Shown: positions 9,054 through 19,630 of the stretch, in pieces
Numbering within the stretch: the stretch's first letter is position 1
Layout: each line of letters opens with the position of its first letter
Assembly (NCBI RefSeq): GCF_009830945.1
Contig: NZ_ML776454.1
Location: forward strand, 125,240-189,239
Direction: 5' to 3'
Length of the DNA: 64,000 nucleotides
DNA from: Nocardiopsis sp. FR4
GTDB taxonomy: Bacteria; Actinomycetota; Actinomycetes; Streptosporangiales; Streptosporangiaceae
Notes under the pieces: generated by a model
What the model saw: the letters and a program-made list of their open reading frames with translations, nothing else
Databases searched by the model: none
Told to the model about the DNA's origin: nothing
Made by a program: the position numbers and the translations under genes

Positions 9054-10487
9054 TCAGCAGGCGCTCTCCGTCTGCTCGGCGGTGCTGCCGCCCAGGTCCT
9101 CGGTGATGGAGACCGAGGGCTCGGAGGAGCCCTCGCCCGCGAAGCCGCCCCAGTCCTGGCCGATGACCAGCTCCAGGGTCTGGGGAAGGGCCGCGGCCTC
9201 CTCGGTGACCGCGTTCTCCAGCGAGCCGGCCAGCAGCTCGGCCGCCGCCTCCTGGCCCGGAGCGTAGTAGACCGTGGTGTTCTCGGGGAAGCGCTCCACG
9301 GGGTTGCCCTTGCCGGTGACCACGTACCCCTGGTCGAGCAGGACGGCCTCGACCTCGCCCGCCAGGCCGTCGATGCCCGCGTTGTTCATGATCTGCACGG
9401 AGATCTCGGAGGGGTCGGGGGCCTCCTGGGACGCGCCCTTGTCACCCTTGTCGCCCTTGTCCTCCTCCTCACCGCCAGCGAGGTCGGCTCCGGAGTTGAT
9501 CGCCGCGAACAGTTCCGAGGCCGCGGGCTCGCTCATGGCCAGCCGGTTCGGGTCGGCGGGGTGCTGGCCGTTGGGCACGGTGACGAACTGGATGCGGCCC
9601 AGGTCGACCTCGCGCATGGAGATGGCGATGTCGGTCATGGTGTCCACGGTCAGCTCCTCGTCGGTGGTGACCGAGTCGGTGACCGCGCCCAGGAAGTTCG
9701 TGATGGTGACCGGGCTGGTCATGACCTCGCTGCTGAGCACCTGGCGCAGCATCGCGCCCATGAACTGCTGCTGGCGGTCGATCCGGGACAGGTCGCTGCC
9801 GTCGCCCTGGCCGTAGCGGGAGCGCACGTAGCCCAGGGACTCCTCGCCGTTGAGCTTCTGCAGGCCCGCGTCCAGCTCCAGGTGGGCCTTGGGGTCCTCG
9901 ATCGGGGCGGGGATGCACATCTCCACGCCGCCGATGGCGTTCACCATGTCCTTGAACCCGGTGAAGTCCATCATGACGAAGTGGTCCAGGTGCACGCCGG
10001 TGACCTGCTCGACGGCCTTCCACTGGCAGCCCACGCCGCCGAAGGTCATCGCCGAGTTGATCATCCCGCTGTGCGGGCCCATCCCCTCGTAGCCCTCCAC
10101 CGCCTCGCAGCCGGGCAGGTCCACGATCAGGTCGCGGGGCAGGTTCACCAGGGTGGCCGCGCCGCTGTCGACGTTGATGCTGGCGATGAGCATGGTGTCG
10201 GGACGCTCTCCCTCGGCCTCGCCGTAGTTGGCGTTCTCCCCCGAGCGGACGTCGGAGCCGATGATGAGCAGGTTCATCACGCCCTCGACACTGGTGGGCC
10301 GGTCCCAGGTGTCCGTGTCCACCTGCGCGGTGGTGATGTTGCCGACGATGCCCTGGTACCAGCCGTAACTGCCGAGGCTGACGAGGATCGCCAACGCGGT
10401 GGCGCCGCAGGCGACCCACTGGCCTGCGGACATCCGCACGGCGTTGAGTGCGCCCGAGGGGCGGGGGGCGGAGCGTTTTCCAGCCAT
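9054..10487 (-). CDS. LytR-CpsA-Psr (LCP) family ligase, paralogue 2
   Basis: A 477-residue LCP-family protein closely similar in layout to the next gene downstream. The anchor helix is ACGATALAILVSLGSYGWY; LCP motifs are LLIIGSDVRSGE, TLVNLPRDLIVDLPGCE, GMINSAMTFGGVGCQ and ESLGYVRSRYGQGDGSDLSR; a LytR_C domain (VQIMNNAGIDGLAGEVE) closes it. An acidic and Lys/Gly-rich linker (GGEEEDKGDKGDKG) separates the domains. The ATG at 10487 has GAAGG upstream; the longer frame is rejected because the residues before it are low-complexity. It is expected to ligate a wall polymer to peptidoglycan; which polymer is unknown. Confidence 0.9.
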   Translation of the reverse strand: MAGKRSAPRPSGALNAVRMSAGQWVACGATALAILVSLGSYGWYQGIVGNITTAQVDTDTWDRPTSVEGVMNLLIIGSDVRSGENANYGEAEGERPDTMLIASINVDSGAATLVNLPRDLIVDLPGCEAVEGYEGMGPHSGMINSAMTFGGVGCQWKAVEQVTGVHLDHFVMMDFTGFKDMVNAIGGVEMCIPAPIEDPKAHLELDAGLQKLNGEESLGYVRSRYGQGDGSDLSRIDRQQQFMGAMLRQVLSSEVMTSPVTITNFLGAVTDSVTTDEELTVDTMTDIAISMREVDLGRIQFVTVPNGQHPADPNRLAMSEPAASELFAAINSGADLAGGEEEDKGDKGDKGASQEAPDPSEISVQIMNNAGIDGLAGEVEAVLLDQGYVVTGKGNPVERFPENTTVYYAPGQEAAAELLAGSLENAVTEEAAALPQTLELVIGQDWGGFAGEGSSEPSVSITEDLGGSTAEQTESAC

Positions 10488-10668
10488 GCGAACCTTCGGA
10501 CGGTGCGACGGGACGGACCTGGTACGTGGGGGAGGGTGAGGGGGAACGCCGCGCGGGTTTTCGGTCATGCCCCGGCCGCAGCGATGAACGGATGTTAACA
10601 GCAGTCTCGAAACGGGTGCGCACACACGTGCGGCGGCACGTTCCACACTCGGAACGGAATGTGGCCCC

Positions 10669-11148
10669 TCAGTAGCGTGCGGCCACCGTTCCGGCGGCCC
10701 GGTCGTGCAGCCCCCGGGTGTCGCGGTCGTAGATGACGGCCGGGATGACCAGGCACAGCAGCAGGGTGCGCACGGTCACGGACAGGAACCACGGCCAGGA
10801 TCGCTCGCCGGTGGCGCGGATGCCCACGCCCGCGATCCGCCGGCCCACGGTGGTGCCGAAGAGGGTGAGCAGGAGGATGTTCATTCCCGCGAAGAGCACC
10901 AGGACCGTGTTGTTCACCAGCTGCACGACCGCCTCCTGTGAGGTGGGGCCGGAGCCGAGCAGGCCCGCGCCGTAGGCGCCCCAGGCCAGCGCGAGCGCCA
11001 GCGCCCAGTCCAGGGCCAGACCGGTCAGGCGGCGCGCGACACCGGGAACCGAGCCCGGGCCGCTCGGGGGCAGGCCCAACCGGTTGCCCCGGTAGCGGAA
11101 GTCGTCCCCGGGGGCGGAGATGGCGCCGCCCCGGCTCTCGTCAGTCAT
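10669..11148 (-). CDS. RDD family membrane protein
   Basis: A 159-residue protein with the RDD signature (ARRLTGLALDWALALAL, then GTTVGRRIAGVGI and DRDTRGLHDRAAGTV) and three hydrophobic helices. The family is poorly understood; some members are linked to ion or solute transport. Start ATG 11148 lies immediately after GGAGGT; the frame is open upstream, but those codons look non-coding. It faces glnA divergently, as in Streptomyces. Confidence 0.85.
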   Translation of the reverse strand: MTDESRGGAISAPGDDFRYRGNRLGLPPSGPGSVPGVARRLTGLALDWALALALAWGAYGAGLLGSGPTSQEAVVQLVNNTVLVLFAGMNILLLTLFGTTVGRRIAGVGIRATGERSWPWFLSVTVRTLLLCLVIPAVIYDRDTRGLHDRAAGTVAARY

Positions 11149-11326
11149 ACCTCCACGGTATCCGCGTTCCTCCCCCACCCGTGTCCGGGGCCGCTGAGGG
11201 GGTGTGACACGTCGGTCGGCCCGGGTGTCGCGGAGCACATCCGCCCCCGCGAAGCGTCCCGTTTTGGGCCCCTCCGGGGTGGAATCACCGGGTCAGGCCG
11301 CGTGGTCTGCGAAAACGGCGGGCTCC

Positions 11327-11364
11327 GTAACATGCAGGAAACAATCGAGACATGGCGCGGAAAC
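11327..11364 (+). promoter_or_regulatory. GlnR box and candidate promoter upstream of glnA
   Basis: The sequence reads GTAAC (11327-11331), 6 nt, GAAAC (11338-11342), 6 nt, GACAT (11349-11353), 6 nt, GAAAC (11360-11364). This is the a-b-a-b arrangement of the actinomycete GlnR consensus (gTnAC-n6-GAAAc repeated), with only the second a-half weakened. A TAGCTT hexamer at 11375-11380 could be the -10. The surrounding 11149-11474 holds this promoter and the glnA leader and no other gene. Confidence 0.8.
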
Positions 11365-11474
11365 CACGCACTCTTAGCTTCGAGAACGAAGCCGGGAGAC
11401 GGCGCGCGATCCGACGTGTCCGCGATGGGGCGGACCCCGGTCCACCGTCTCAGCCACCTGCACGGAGGTTCGTT

Positions 11475-12899
<1,425 letters not shown>

Positions 12900-12947
12900 T
12901 CCGTAGACAGCAGCTCCCCGGAGCGGCGCCCCGCGCGCCCTCCCCCT

Positions 12948-12979
12948 CGGGGCCGGTATCCGTTCGGATACCGGCCCCG
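12948..12979 (+). terminator. Terminator after glnA
   Basis: A 15-bp perfect stem (12948-12962 with 12965-12979), in practice a 14-bp stem with a 4-nt loop, 50 bp after the glnA stop. It separates glnA from glnE. Confidence 0.8.
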
Positions 12980-13070
12980 ACCCGGTTGCGGACCCGCGGC
13001 CTCACCCCGTGTGCCCGAGGGCGGACCGCACGGTTACCGTTGACGCGTGGCAAGGGACGGAAGAGTGGTC

Positions 13071-16000
13071 ATGACGGCAGGTGCGCTCGCCAGGCGCGGT
13101 TTCAGCGACAGCGAACGGGCCCTGCGGCTGTTGTCGGAGGCAGGTCTGGACGCCCGGGCCGACACCGAGGTCATCGACGCCCTGGCGGTGGCCCCCGACC
13201 CCGACCTGGCCCTGCTCGGGCTCATCCGCGTCCTGGAGGCCGAACCGGACCCCGCCGAGGTCCTGGAGGCGGTGCGCGAGGACCGCGACCTGCGCGACCG
13301 GCTGTGCCGCGTGCTGGGCACCAGCAACGCCCTGGCCGACCACCTGGCCCGCCACCCGGGCGACTGGCGTGAGCTGCGCGGCGCCGACGCGGCCCGCTCC
13401 CCCGAACCGGAGGAGGTGCGCCACGGCCTGCTGCACACCGTGGGCGCCGACCCGCACAGCCCCGCGCCCACGGCCGACCCCGCCGCGGCCGGGGACGGCT
13501 CGGTCACCTCCCTGCGTCGGACCCTGCGCGTGGCCTACCGCAGGCGGGTGCTGCGCCTGGCCGGACGCGACCTCACCGGACTGTGCACGGTGGACGAGGT
13601 CGCCGCCGAACTGGCCGACCTGGCGGCGTCGGTGCTGGACGCCTCGCTGGCGGTGGCCCGCGCCGAGCACCCCGAGGACGCGGCGCTGTGCCGTCTGGCG
13701 GTCATCGGCATGGGCAAGTGCGGCGGACGCGAACTGAACTACGTCAGCGACGTGGACGTGGTGTTCGTGGCCGAGCCCGCCCGGGTACCCGGCGCGGAGG
13801 AGCCGGTGGAGGACCAGACGGCGATGCGCGCGGCGACCCGTCTGGCCACCGCGATGATGCGCCTGCCCTCGGAGACCGACGCCGAGGGCACCCTGTGGGA
13901 GGTGGACCCGGCGCTGCGCCCCGAGGGCAAGAACGGCCCCTTGGTGCGTCCGCTGGCCGGGCACCGCGCCTACTACGAGCGCTGGGCCAAGACGTGGGAG
14001 TTCCAAGCCCTGCTCAAGGCACGCCCGATCGCCGGTGACGCCGAACTGGGCCGGGCCTACATGGACGTGATCTCCCCCATGGTGTGGGAGGCGGCGGGCC
14101 GGCCGGACTTCGTGGAGGACGTGCAGGCGATGCGCCGCCGGGTGGTGGCGCACATCCCGGCGGGCGAGGCCGAGCGCGAGCTCAAGCTGGGGCCGGGCGG
14201 CCTGCGCGACATCGAGTTCTCCGTGCAGCTCCTGCAACTGGTGCACGGGCGCACCGACGAGCGCCTGCGGTCGGGCAACACCCTGCGGGCGCTGACGGCG
14301 CTGTCCGAACACGGGTACGTGGGCCGCGCCGACGCGGCCGGACTGGCGGACGCCTACCGGTTCCTGCGCCGCCTGGAGCACCTGCTGCAACTGGAACGGC
14401 TGCGGCGCACCCACCTGATGCCCGACCAGGCCGCCGAGGAGGGCGTCGAGCACCTGCGTCGCCTGGGGCGCGCGCTCGGGCTCACCTCCAACCCGGTCAA
14501 GGAGCTGACCGACGCACGGCGCCGGGTCTCCTCGGAGGTGCGGCGCCTGCACGAGAAGCTGTTCTACCGGCCGCTGCTCAACGCGGTGGCCAAGCTCCCG
14601 GGAGAGGAGGCCCGGCTCTCGCCGGACCAGGCCCGGGACCGGCTGGAGGCACTGGGGTTCGCCGACCCGGGCGGGGCGCTGCGCCACCTGGAGGCGCTGA
14701 CCTCGGGGGTCTCGCGGCGGGCGTCGATACAGCGGACGCTGCTGCCGGTGATGCTCGGCTGGTTCTCCGACGCGCCCGACCCCGACGCCGGGCTGCTGGG
14801 GTTCCGCCAGGTGAGCGAGGTCCTGGGCACCACCCCGTGGTACCTGCGCCTGCTGCGCGACGACGTGAGGGTCGCCGAGCGCATGGCCTGGCTGCTGGGC
14901 ACCAGCCGCTACGTGACCGAGCTGCTGCTGCGCGCACCGGAGGCGGTGGCGATGCTGGCCGACGACGCCGACCTGGCCCGCCGCTCCCCCGGTGTGCTGG
15001 CGGGCGAGGCCGAGGCTGCGCAGCGGCGCTACGACACGGCCGAGGAGTCGGTGTCGGCGGTCCGCGCGCTGCGCCGCCGCGAGCTGCTGCGCACGGCCGC
15101 CGCCGACCTGCTGGAGGTCTCCTCGATCCAGGAGGTGGGCTCGGCGCTGACCGACATCGCGGCGGTGACCATCGAGGCCGCGCTGAGGCTGGCGCAGAAC
15201 ACGGTGGTGGCGGCTTCCGGGGACGAGCCGCTCACCCGGGTCTGCGTGGTGGCGATGGGCCGGTTCGGCGGCGGTGAGCTGACCTACGCCAGCGACGCGG
15301 ACGTGATGTACGTGCACGATCCCCTTCCGGGGGTGGACACCGGCGCGGCCACCAGGCAGGCTCTGGCGATCGTGCGGGAGCTGGCCCGCCTGCTGGAGAT
15401 GCCCGCGGCGGAGCCGCCGCTGAAGGTGGACACCGACCTGCGCCCGGAGGGGCGCAGCGGGCCGGTGGTGCGCACGCTGGAGTCCTACGCCGCCTACTAC
15501 GGGCGCTGGTCCCAGGTGTGGGAGAGTCAGGCGCTGCTGCGGGCCAAGCCGATCGCGGGCGACCCCGGACTGCGCACGGCGTTCACGGAGCTGATCGACC
15601 CGATCCGCTATCCGGTCGGGGGCGTCGACTCCTCGGCGGTCCTGGAGATCCGCAAGCTCAAGGCGCGGATGGAGGCCGAGCGCCTGCCGCGCGGCGCCGA
15701 TCCCACCCTGCACACCAAGCTGGGCCGGGGCGGGCTGTCGGACGTGGAGTGGGTGGCCCAGCTGCTCCAACTACGTCACGCCCACGAGTACCCGGAGCTG
15801 CGGACCACGGGGACCCTGGAGGCGCTGGAGGCGGCCGTGGCGCACGGCCTGCTGGACGCGGAGGACGGCGAGGTCCTGGGACAGGCGTGGAAGCTGGCCT
15901 CGCGGGTGCGCGGCATGGTGATGCTGGTGCGCGGACGCGGCGGGGACTCCCTGCCCACGGATCTGCGCGTGCGGGCGGCGCTGGCCGAGGCGATGGGCTA

Positions 16001-16121
16001 CCGCAGCGGCGAGGACGAGGAGGGCGTCTGGGAGGGACCGGCCGAGCAGCTGACCGACTCCTACCTGCGCACCACCCGGCGGGCACGCGCGGTGATGGAG
16101 CGGGTCTTCTACGACGACTGA
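13071..16121 (+). CDS. glnE: Glutamine synthetase adenylyltransferase/deadenylase
   Basis: Bifunctional enzyme that adds or removes AMP on glutamine synthetase in response to nitrogen state. Both nucleotidyltransferase halves keep their GxG...D.D cores: IGMGKCGGRELNYVSDVDVV in the N-terminal half and VAMGRFGGGELTYASDADVM in the C-terminal half, each followed by a helical DUF294-like region. The protein is about 1016 residues, normal for the family. ATG 13071 is preferred because GGAAGAG sits 7 nt upstream; an in-frame GTG at 13047 could act as a leaderless start. Its target gene glnA is directly upstream. Confidence 0.96.
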   Translation: MTAGALARRGFSDSERALRLLSEAGLDARADTEVIDALAVAPDPDLALLGLIRVLEAEPDPAEVLEAVREDRDLRDRLCRVLGTSNALADHLARHPGDWRELRGADAARSPEPEEVRHGLLHTVGADPHSPAPTADPAAAGDGSVTSLRRTLRVAYRRRVLRLAGRDLTGLCTVDEVAAELADLAASVLDASLAVARAEHPEDAALCRLAVIGMGKCGGRELNYVSDVDVVFVAEPARVPGAEEPVEDQTAMRAATRLATAMMRLPSETDAEGTLWEVDPALRPEGKNGPLVRPLAGHRAYYERWAKTWEFQALLKARPIAGDAELGRAYMDVISPMVWEAAGRPDFVEDVQAMRRRVVAHIPAGEAERELKLGPGGLRDIEFSVQLLQLVHGRTDERLRSGNTLRALTALSEHGYVGRADAAGLADAYRFLRRLEHLLQLERLRRTHLMPDQAAEEGVEHLRRLGRALGLTSNPVKELTDARRRVSSEVRRLHEKLFYRPLLNAVAKLPGEEARLSPDQARDRLEALGFADPGGALRHLEALTSGVSRRASIQRTLLPVMLGWFSDAPDPDAGLLGFRQVSEVLGTTPWYLRLLRDDVRVAERMAWLLGTSRYVTELLLRAPEAVAMLADDADLARRSPGVLAGEAEAAQRRYDTAEESVSAVRALRRRELLRTAAADLLEVSSIQEVGSALTDIAAVTIEAALRLAQNTVVAASGDEPLTRVCVVAMGRFGGGELTYASDADVMYVHDPLPGVDTGAATRQALAIVRELARLLEMPAAEPPLKVDTDLRPEGRSGPVVRTLESYAAYYGRWSQVWESQALLRAKPIAGDPGLRTAFTELIDPIRYPVGGVDSSAVLEIRKLKARMEAERLPRGADPTLHTKLGRGGLSDVEWVAQLLQLRHAHEYPELRTTGTLEALEAAVAHGLLDAEDGEVLGQAWKLASRVRGMVMLVRGRGGDSLPTDLRVRAALAEAMGYRSGEDEEGVWEGPAEQLTDSYLRTTRRARAVMERVFYDD

Positions 16122-16272
16122 GTCTTCCGGCGCAGGCCCGGGCGCCTTGGAGGCGGGTTTCGGGTCGAAGCAGGCGCAGTGGGCTCTCCCGTGCCTGGCT
16201 CGTCCCTCGCTGGCGGCACGTCCGAGATCCCGAACCCCGTCAGCGCCCCCGCGCCGGAGAAGCGGGGGCGCG

Positions 16273-16302
16273 GGGCCGCACGGGGTGGGAGTGGTGCGGC
16301 CC
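16273..16302. terminator. Hairpin between convergent glnE and amylase genes
   Basis: Nine-bp arms GGGCCGCAC (16273-16281) and GTGCGGCCC (16294-16302) in the intergenic region of two convergent genes. The loop is GC-rich and there is no T-run, so this is a moderate call. Confidence 0.45.
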
Positions 16303-16358
16303 GGGGACGGGCCCGGGAGGTGGCGCCCGGCGGCGGGGCCGCGGGGCGCCACGGGCGG

Positions 16359-18170
16359 TCAGCCGTTGCGCCAGGTGACGGTGGTGGCGGGGCCGACGCG
16401 GTTGCCGCCCGCCTCCCACTCCACGTTTCCGGCGCCGTCGATCTTGACCAGCTTCCACTCGGTGTCGGAGCCGATGGGGGCGGTGCCCGACCACACGGGG
16501 TAGGTGGAGGCGTCGGTGGACAGCTTCACCCCGCCGTGCGGGTTCCACGAGCCCAGCCCGGGTGTGGAGCCGACCACGTACACCTCCTGCCCGTACCAGG
16601 TCTCCACGGTGGCCGAGAGGCTGACCTGGCTCGGATCACCCGGGTCGCCCGGGTCGGCACCCCCGCCGCAGGCGTCGGGGTCGTCGCAGGTCCCGCCCAC
16701 GTGCAGGGCGACGGCCCCGTTGGCCGGAACCTGGGCGCTGATCCGGCCGTCGGCGACGGTGAGGGAGCCGCCTCCGGCCGCGTTCTCGTAGCTGCCGTCG
16801 GGCAGGTTCGTCGCGGCGTTCAGGTTCCAGGTGCCGCCGGAGGCGTTGAAGGCCGCGAAGCCCCGGTCGCCCCGGTCGAAGGCCACCCGCGAGGAACCGT
16901 CCCGGGCGCGTTCGGCGAGCGGGGCGTCCCCCACCGCGTTGCGGAAGGCGGCCATTCCGGCGACCGTGGGGTCGCGGTGCTCGCAGATCCAGTCGGACCT
17001 GGAGCAGTCGGCGTCCTCGGTGACCCATCCGGCGGGGTCGCCGGGCACCTCGCCGACGCTGGGCGGGCCCTCGGTCTCGTTGCCCTTGAAGTCGTAGCTG
17101 GACATGACCACCGGAGTGCCGTAGGGGTGGGCCAGCATGAAGGCGGTGGCCAGGTAGTAGCGGTCCCCGTCCATGTGGGTGAGGGTCGGCTCGTAGCGCT
17201 GGGTGTCGTGGTTGTCGATGAACACGACCGCCTGGTCGGAGGTGAGGCCGCCGTAGTCGCCCGTGGAGGTCAGGTCCGCGATGTCGCCGCCCGCGAAGCG
17301 GGAGGACACGTCGCGCTTGTAGTCGAAGTTGGTGACCTGACCGTAGGGGGTGTAGGCGGTGTAGGGGACGGTGCCGTCGCCGTAGACCTCGTGGTAGACG
17401 TGCGGCTTTCCGCCGAAGCCCGGGACGTCGTCGAGCTGGCCGAAGATCGCGCCGATGTCCTCCTCGGCCACGTGCTTGGAGGCGTCCACCCGGAAGCCCG
17501 CCACGCCGAGGGCGACCAGGCCGTTGAGGTAGCGCACGAGCTGGGCGCGGACGTGGGGGCTGGCGGTGTCGAGGTCGGCCAGCTCCAGGAGCTGGCAGTT
17601 CTGCACCTGGTACTTGTCGTTCCAGTCGGTGATCTGCTCGAAGCAGGGCCCGAAGTCGTTCCGGGTGTAGGCGGCGCTGCCGTCGCCGAACAGGTCGGGG
17701 TACTCGTACTTGGCCCACTCGGTGCCGTTGCTGCCGGTGCCGGAGCCGTTGCCGGTCATGTGGTTGACGACGGCGTCGACGTAGATCCGCACGCCGCTGT
17801 CGCGGCAGGTGGCGACCATGTCCGCGAACTCGTCAGCGGTGCCGCGCCGGGTGTTCTCGATGCTGTAGGAGACGGGCTGGTAGTCCTGCCACCAGGGGTA
17901 GTTGCCGCCCTCGGCGAAGGGGATGACGACGTGTTCCTGGGGCGGGGAGACCTGTACCCCGCCGAAACCGTTCGGTCCGAGGAACTCCTCGCACTCGTCG
18001 GCGACGGCGTCCCAGGTCCACTGGAAGAGGTGGACGATGGTCTCGCCGTTGCCGGTGGCGCTGGTCTGGGCGTCCGCGGCGGGGGCGGGGGCCGCCGCGG
18101 CGGGAGCCGTCAGCAGGCCGGCTCCCATCAGCAGGGCCCCGGCGACGGCGCCGAGTCCGGATGGCTTCAT
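16359..18170 (-). CDS. Secreted alpha-amylase (GH13) with starch-binding CBM20
   Basis: Hydrolyses internal alpha-1,4 bonds of starch outside the cell. The 603-residue precursor has a signal peptide with cleavage near LLTAPAAAAPAPA. The GH13 barrel regions are DAVVNHMTG (region I), GFRVDASKHV with the nucleophile Asp (region II), the general-acid Glu in YHEVYGDG (region III) and FIDNHDTQR (region IV). After a Gly/Asp/Pro linker (GGGADPGDPGDPSQ) a CBM20-like domain starts at VSLSATVETWYGQEVYVVG with the starch-binding Trp of GSWNP and DTEWKLVK. AGGAG lies 6 nt before the ATG. A palindrome upstream suggests maltose/LacI-type control. Confidence 0.95.
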   Translation of the reverse strand: MKPSGLGAVAGALLMGAGLLTAPAAAAPAPAADAQTSATGNGETIVHLFQWTWDAVADECEEFLGPNGFGGVQVSPPQEHVVIPFAEGGNYPWWQDYQPVSYSIENTRRGTADEFADMVATCRDSGVRIYVDAVVNHMTGNGSGTGSNGTEWAKYEYPDLFGDGSAAYTRNDFGPCFEQITDWNDKYQVQNCQLLELADLDTASPHVRAQLVRYLNGLVALGVAGFRVDASKHVAEEDIGAIFGQLDDVPGFGGKPHVYHEVYGDGTVPYTAYTPYGQVTNFDYKRDVSSRFAGGDIADLTSTGDYGGLTSDQAVVFIDNHDTQRYEPTLTHMDGDRYYLATAFMLAHPYGTPVVMSSYDFKGNETEGPPSVGEVPGDPAGWVTEDADCSRSDWICEHRDPTVAGMAAFRNAVGDAPLAERARDGSSRVAFDRGDRGFAAFNASGGTWNLNAATNLPDGSYENAAGGGSLTVADGRISAQVPANGAVALHVGGTCDDPDACGGGADPGDPGDPSQVSLSATVETWYGQEVYVVGSTPGLGSWNPHGGVKLSTDASTYPVWSGTAPIGSDTEWKLVKIDGAGNVEWEAGGNRVGPATTVTWRNG

Positions 18171-18223
18171 GTGCGCTCCTTGGGGGAGGTGCGTGGCGGG
18201 GCTGCGCTGCCCCGACCGCCGTA

Positions 18224-18244
18224 CTCTTGCAGTGATTGCAAGAG
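18224..18244 (-). promoter_or_regulatory. Candidate MalR-type operator upstream of the amylase gene
   Basis: Perfect inverted repeat CTCTTGCA-GTGAT-TGCAAGAG, about 55 bp before the amylase start. TTGCA/TGCAA half-sites are typical of the LacI-family maltose repressors that control actinomycete amylase genes. No regulator gene of that type is in the window, so the link is inference. Confidence 0.55.
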
Positions 18245-18485
18245 TTTGCGTGAGGGTGACGAACGTAACAGACGCTCCCTCCCTTGTGAACAGCCGGTGT
18301 CAGCCGGGTTTCGGTACTCACCCAGAGCGATCGACAACGCCGCGACCTGCACAACTTGACGGTTAAGTAGCCCTCTCATACGGAGCGCATTCTTCGGAGC
18401 GCCACCGTGAGCTGCGAAGACGCGCCGAGGCCCTGAGGGCGTGAAGGATGAAAAATTTTGCAGAATCACTGAAAGACACGAAAAA

Positions 18486-18525
18486 CCGGTGGCGGCACGG
18501 ACCACGGGTTCCGTGCCGCCACCGG
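18486..18525 (-). terminator. Rho-independent terminator of the small membrane protein gene
   Basis: Perfect 16-bp stem (18486-18501 with 18510-18525) and 8-nt loop. On the minus strand it is followed by TTTTT (18481-18485), making it a textbook terminator 20 bp after the stop at 18547. Confidence 0.85.
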
Positions 18526-18546
18526 CGGATGGCGTGAGGGACGGGA

Positions 18547-18885
18547 CTACCAGAAGACGGCCACACCGATGTTGAGGACGGCGAGCACGCCCGCGGTGAC
18601 GGCCAGGTTCCTGGCGGGCCTGCGCAGGTTGAGCACGCCCACCACGACGACGGCCACGGTCACCAGGAGCTTGACGCCGACCTTGACGTGGTTGAGGTCG
18701 CCCAGGTCCGCCGTCTCGGCGAGCCCGACGAGGAGCAGACCGGTGACCAGCTGCAGCAGGGAGCTGTGCAGCAGCACCTTGGGAGACTTGGCATTGCCGG
18801 TCATGACCTGCATCAGGAAACCCGCGAGGATGCCCGCCAGGCCGATCATGTGCAGGAAGACGAGCGCGGAGTAGATGATGTCCAT
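18547..18885 (-). CDS. Small four-helix membrane protein, function unknown
   Basis: A 112-residue hydrophobic protein with four predicted helices: ALVFLHMIGLAGILAGFLMQV, LLQLVTGLLLVGL, VGVKLLVTVAVVVVGVLNL and LAVTAGVLAVLNIGVAVFW. The His in the first helix (FLHMIG) and the short loops recall small cytochrome-like or subunit-type proteins, but no motif allows assignment. It is a single gene with its own terminator. Confidence 0.75.
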   Translation of the reverse strand: MDIIYSALVFLHMIGLAGILAGFLMQVMTGNAKSPKVLLHSSLLQLVTGLLLVGLAETADLGDLNHVKVGVKLLVTVAVVVVGVLNLRRPARNLAVTAGVLAVLNIGVAVFW

Positions 18886-19006
18886 ACCGGAACACTACTA
18901 CGGCTTGTAGTTTTCGCTTCCGCTCATATGACACACTGACGTAGCAAATCCGGACCTTTCGCCTCGGCCGTCCGCGCACCGCCGCCGACCGGTGCGCGCA
19001 CACCCC

Positions 19007-19630
19007 TCACCCTCGCCCCGCGGCCCTCCTGCGCCGCCACAGCACCCAGGCCAGACCGGCCAGCGCGGCCGCCCCCGCGGCACGCAGCAGGCCGTCGCGG
19101 TCGGTGAACTCCGACACCCGCCACGCCACGGTCGCCTCGGTGACGTCCACCGTGTCGCTCGCGCACGCGGTGGGGTCGGAGTTCCGGTCCAGCAGCAGGC
19201 AGGCCGTACTGGTCAACCGTTCGCCCCCCTCCGGCGCCCGCACGCGCAGGGTGTACACCGCCTCCTCCCCCGCGGGCACGTCCACGTTCCAGTTCACGAT
19301 GCCCTCGTTGACCACCCCGTCACCGCCGACCTCCACGATCTCCACCGCGGTCGGCACGTGCTGGGCGAGCAGCGCCCCCTCCACCGGCTCGGCGTCGTCG
19401 TTGGCGACGGTGGTGCGCAGGGTGACCTCCTGTCCGGGACGCGGCGGCTTCGCGTCCGCCTCCAGGACCAGGCCCACCCGAGCGCCCTGGTCCGCGGGCG
19501 GGGACGGGACCTGCTCCACCCCCCGGAACTCGTCGGCGGCGTACGCGGGCGCCGCGAGCGCCCCGGCCGCCGCCAGACCGACCGCGGCCGTCCGCCCGTA
19601 CGCCCTGTTCCCCCGGTACTTCTGAGCCAT
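19007..19630 (-). CDS. Secreted, C-terminally membrane-anchored protein (DUF11-like)
   Basis: A 207-residue surface protein. The signal peptide ends near ALAAPAYAADEF. The middle (about residues 48-165) is an Ig-like beta domain of the DUF11 type, with PGQEVTLRTTVANDDAEPVEGALL and VNWNVDVPAGEEAVYTLRV. A Cys pair (STACLLL and TACASDT) could form a disulfide outside the cell. It ends with a helix (LLRAAGAAALAGLAWVLW) and an Arg-rich stop-transfer tail, without an LPXTG sortase motif. Likely a cell-surface structural or adhesive protein; the role is unknown. Confidence 0.75.
   Translation of the reverse strand: MAQKYRGNRAYGRTAAVGLAAAGALAAPAYAADEFRGVEQVPSPPADQGARVGLVLEADAKPPRPGQEVTLRTTVANDDAEPVEGALLAQHVPTAVEIVEVGGDGVVNEGIVNWNVDVPAGEEAVYTLRVRAPEGGERLTSTACLLLDRNSDPTACASDTVDVTEATVAWRVSEFTDRDGLLRAAGAAALAGLAWVLWRRRRAAGRG

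Noticed and set aside
11352..11474. Longer N-terminus for glnA
   Set aside because: Those codons overlap the GlnR box, are Arg/Pro-rich and have no similarity to glutamine synthetase; the TTG with GGAGG fits better.
18356..18384. TTGACG and TACGGA with 17-bp spacing on the plus strand
   Set aside because: Promoter-like, but no plus-strand gene follows before the convergent terminator.
18446..18538. Short plus-strand ORF starting MKNFAESLKDTKNRWR in an AT-rich patch
   Set aside because: Its second half is the minus-strand terminator at 18486-18525, and the only ribosome site is poorly placed. The AT richness is explained by the terminator T-run.
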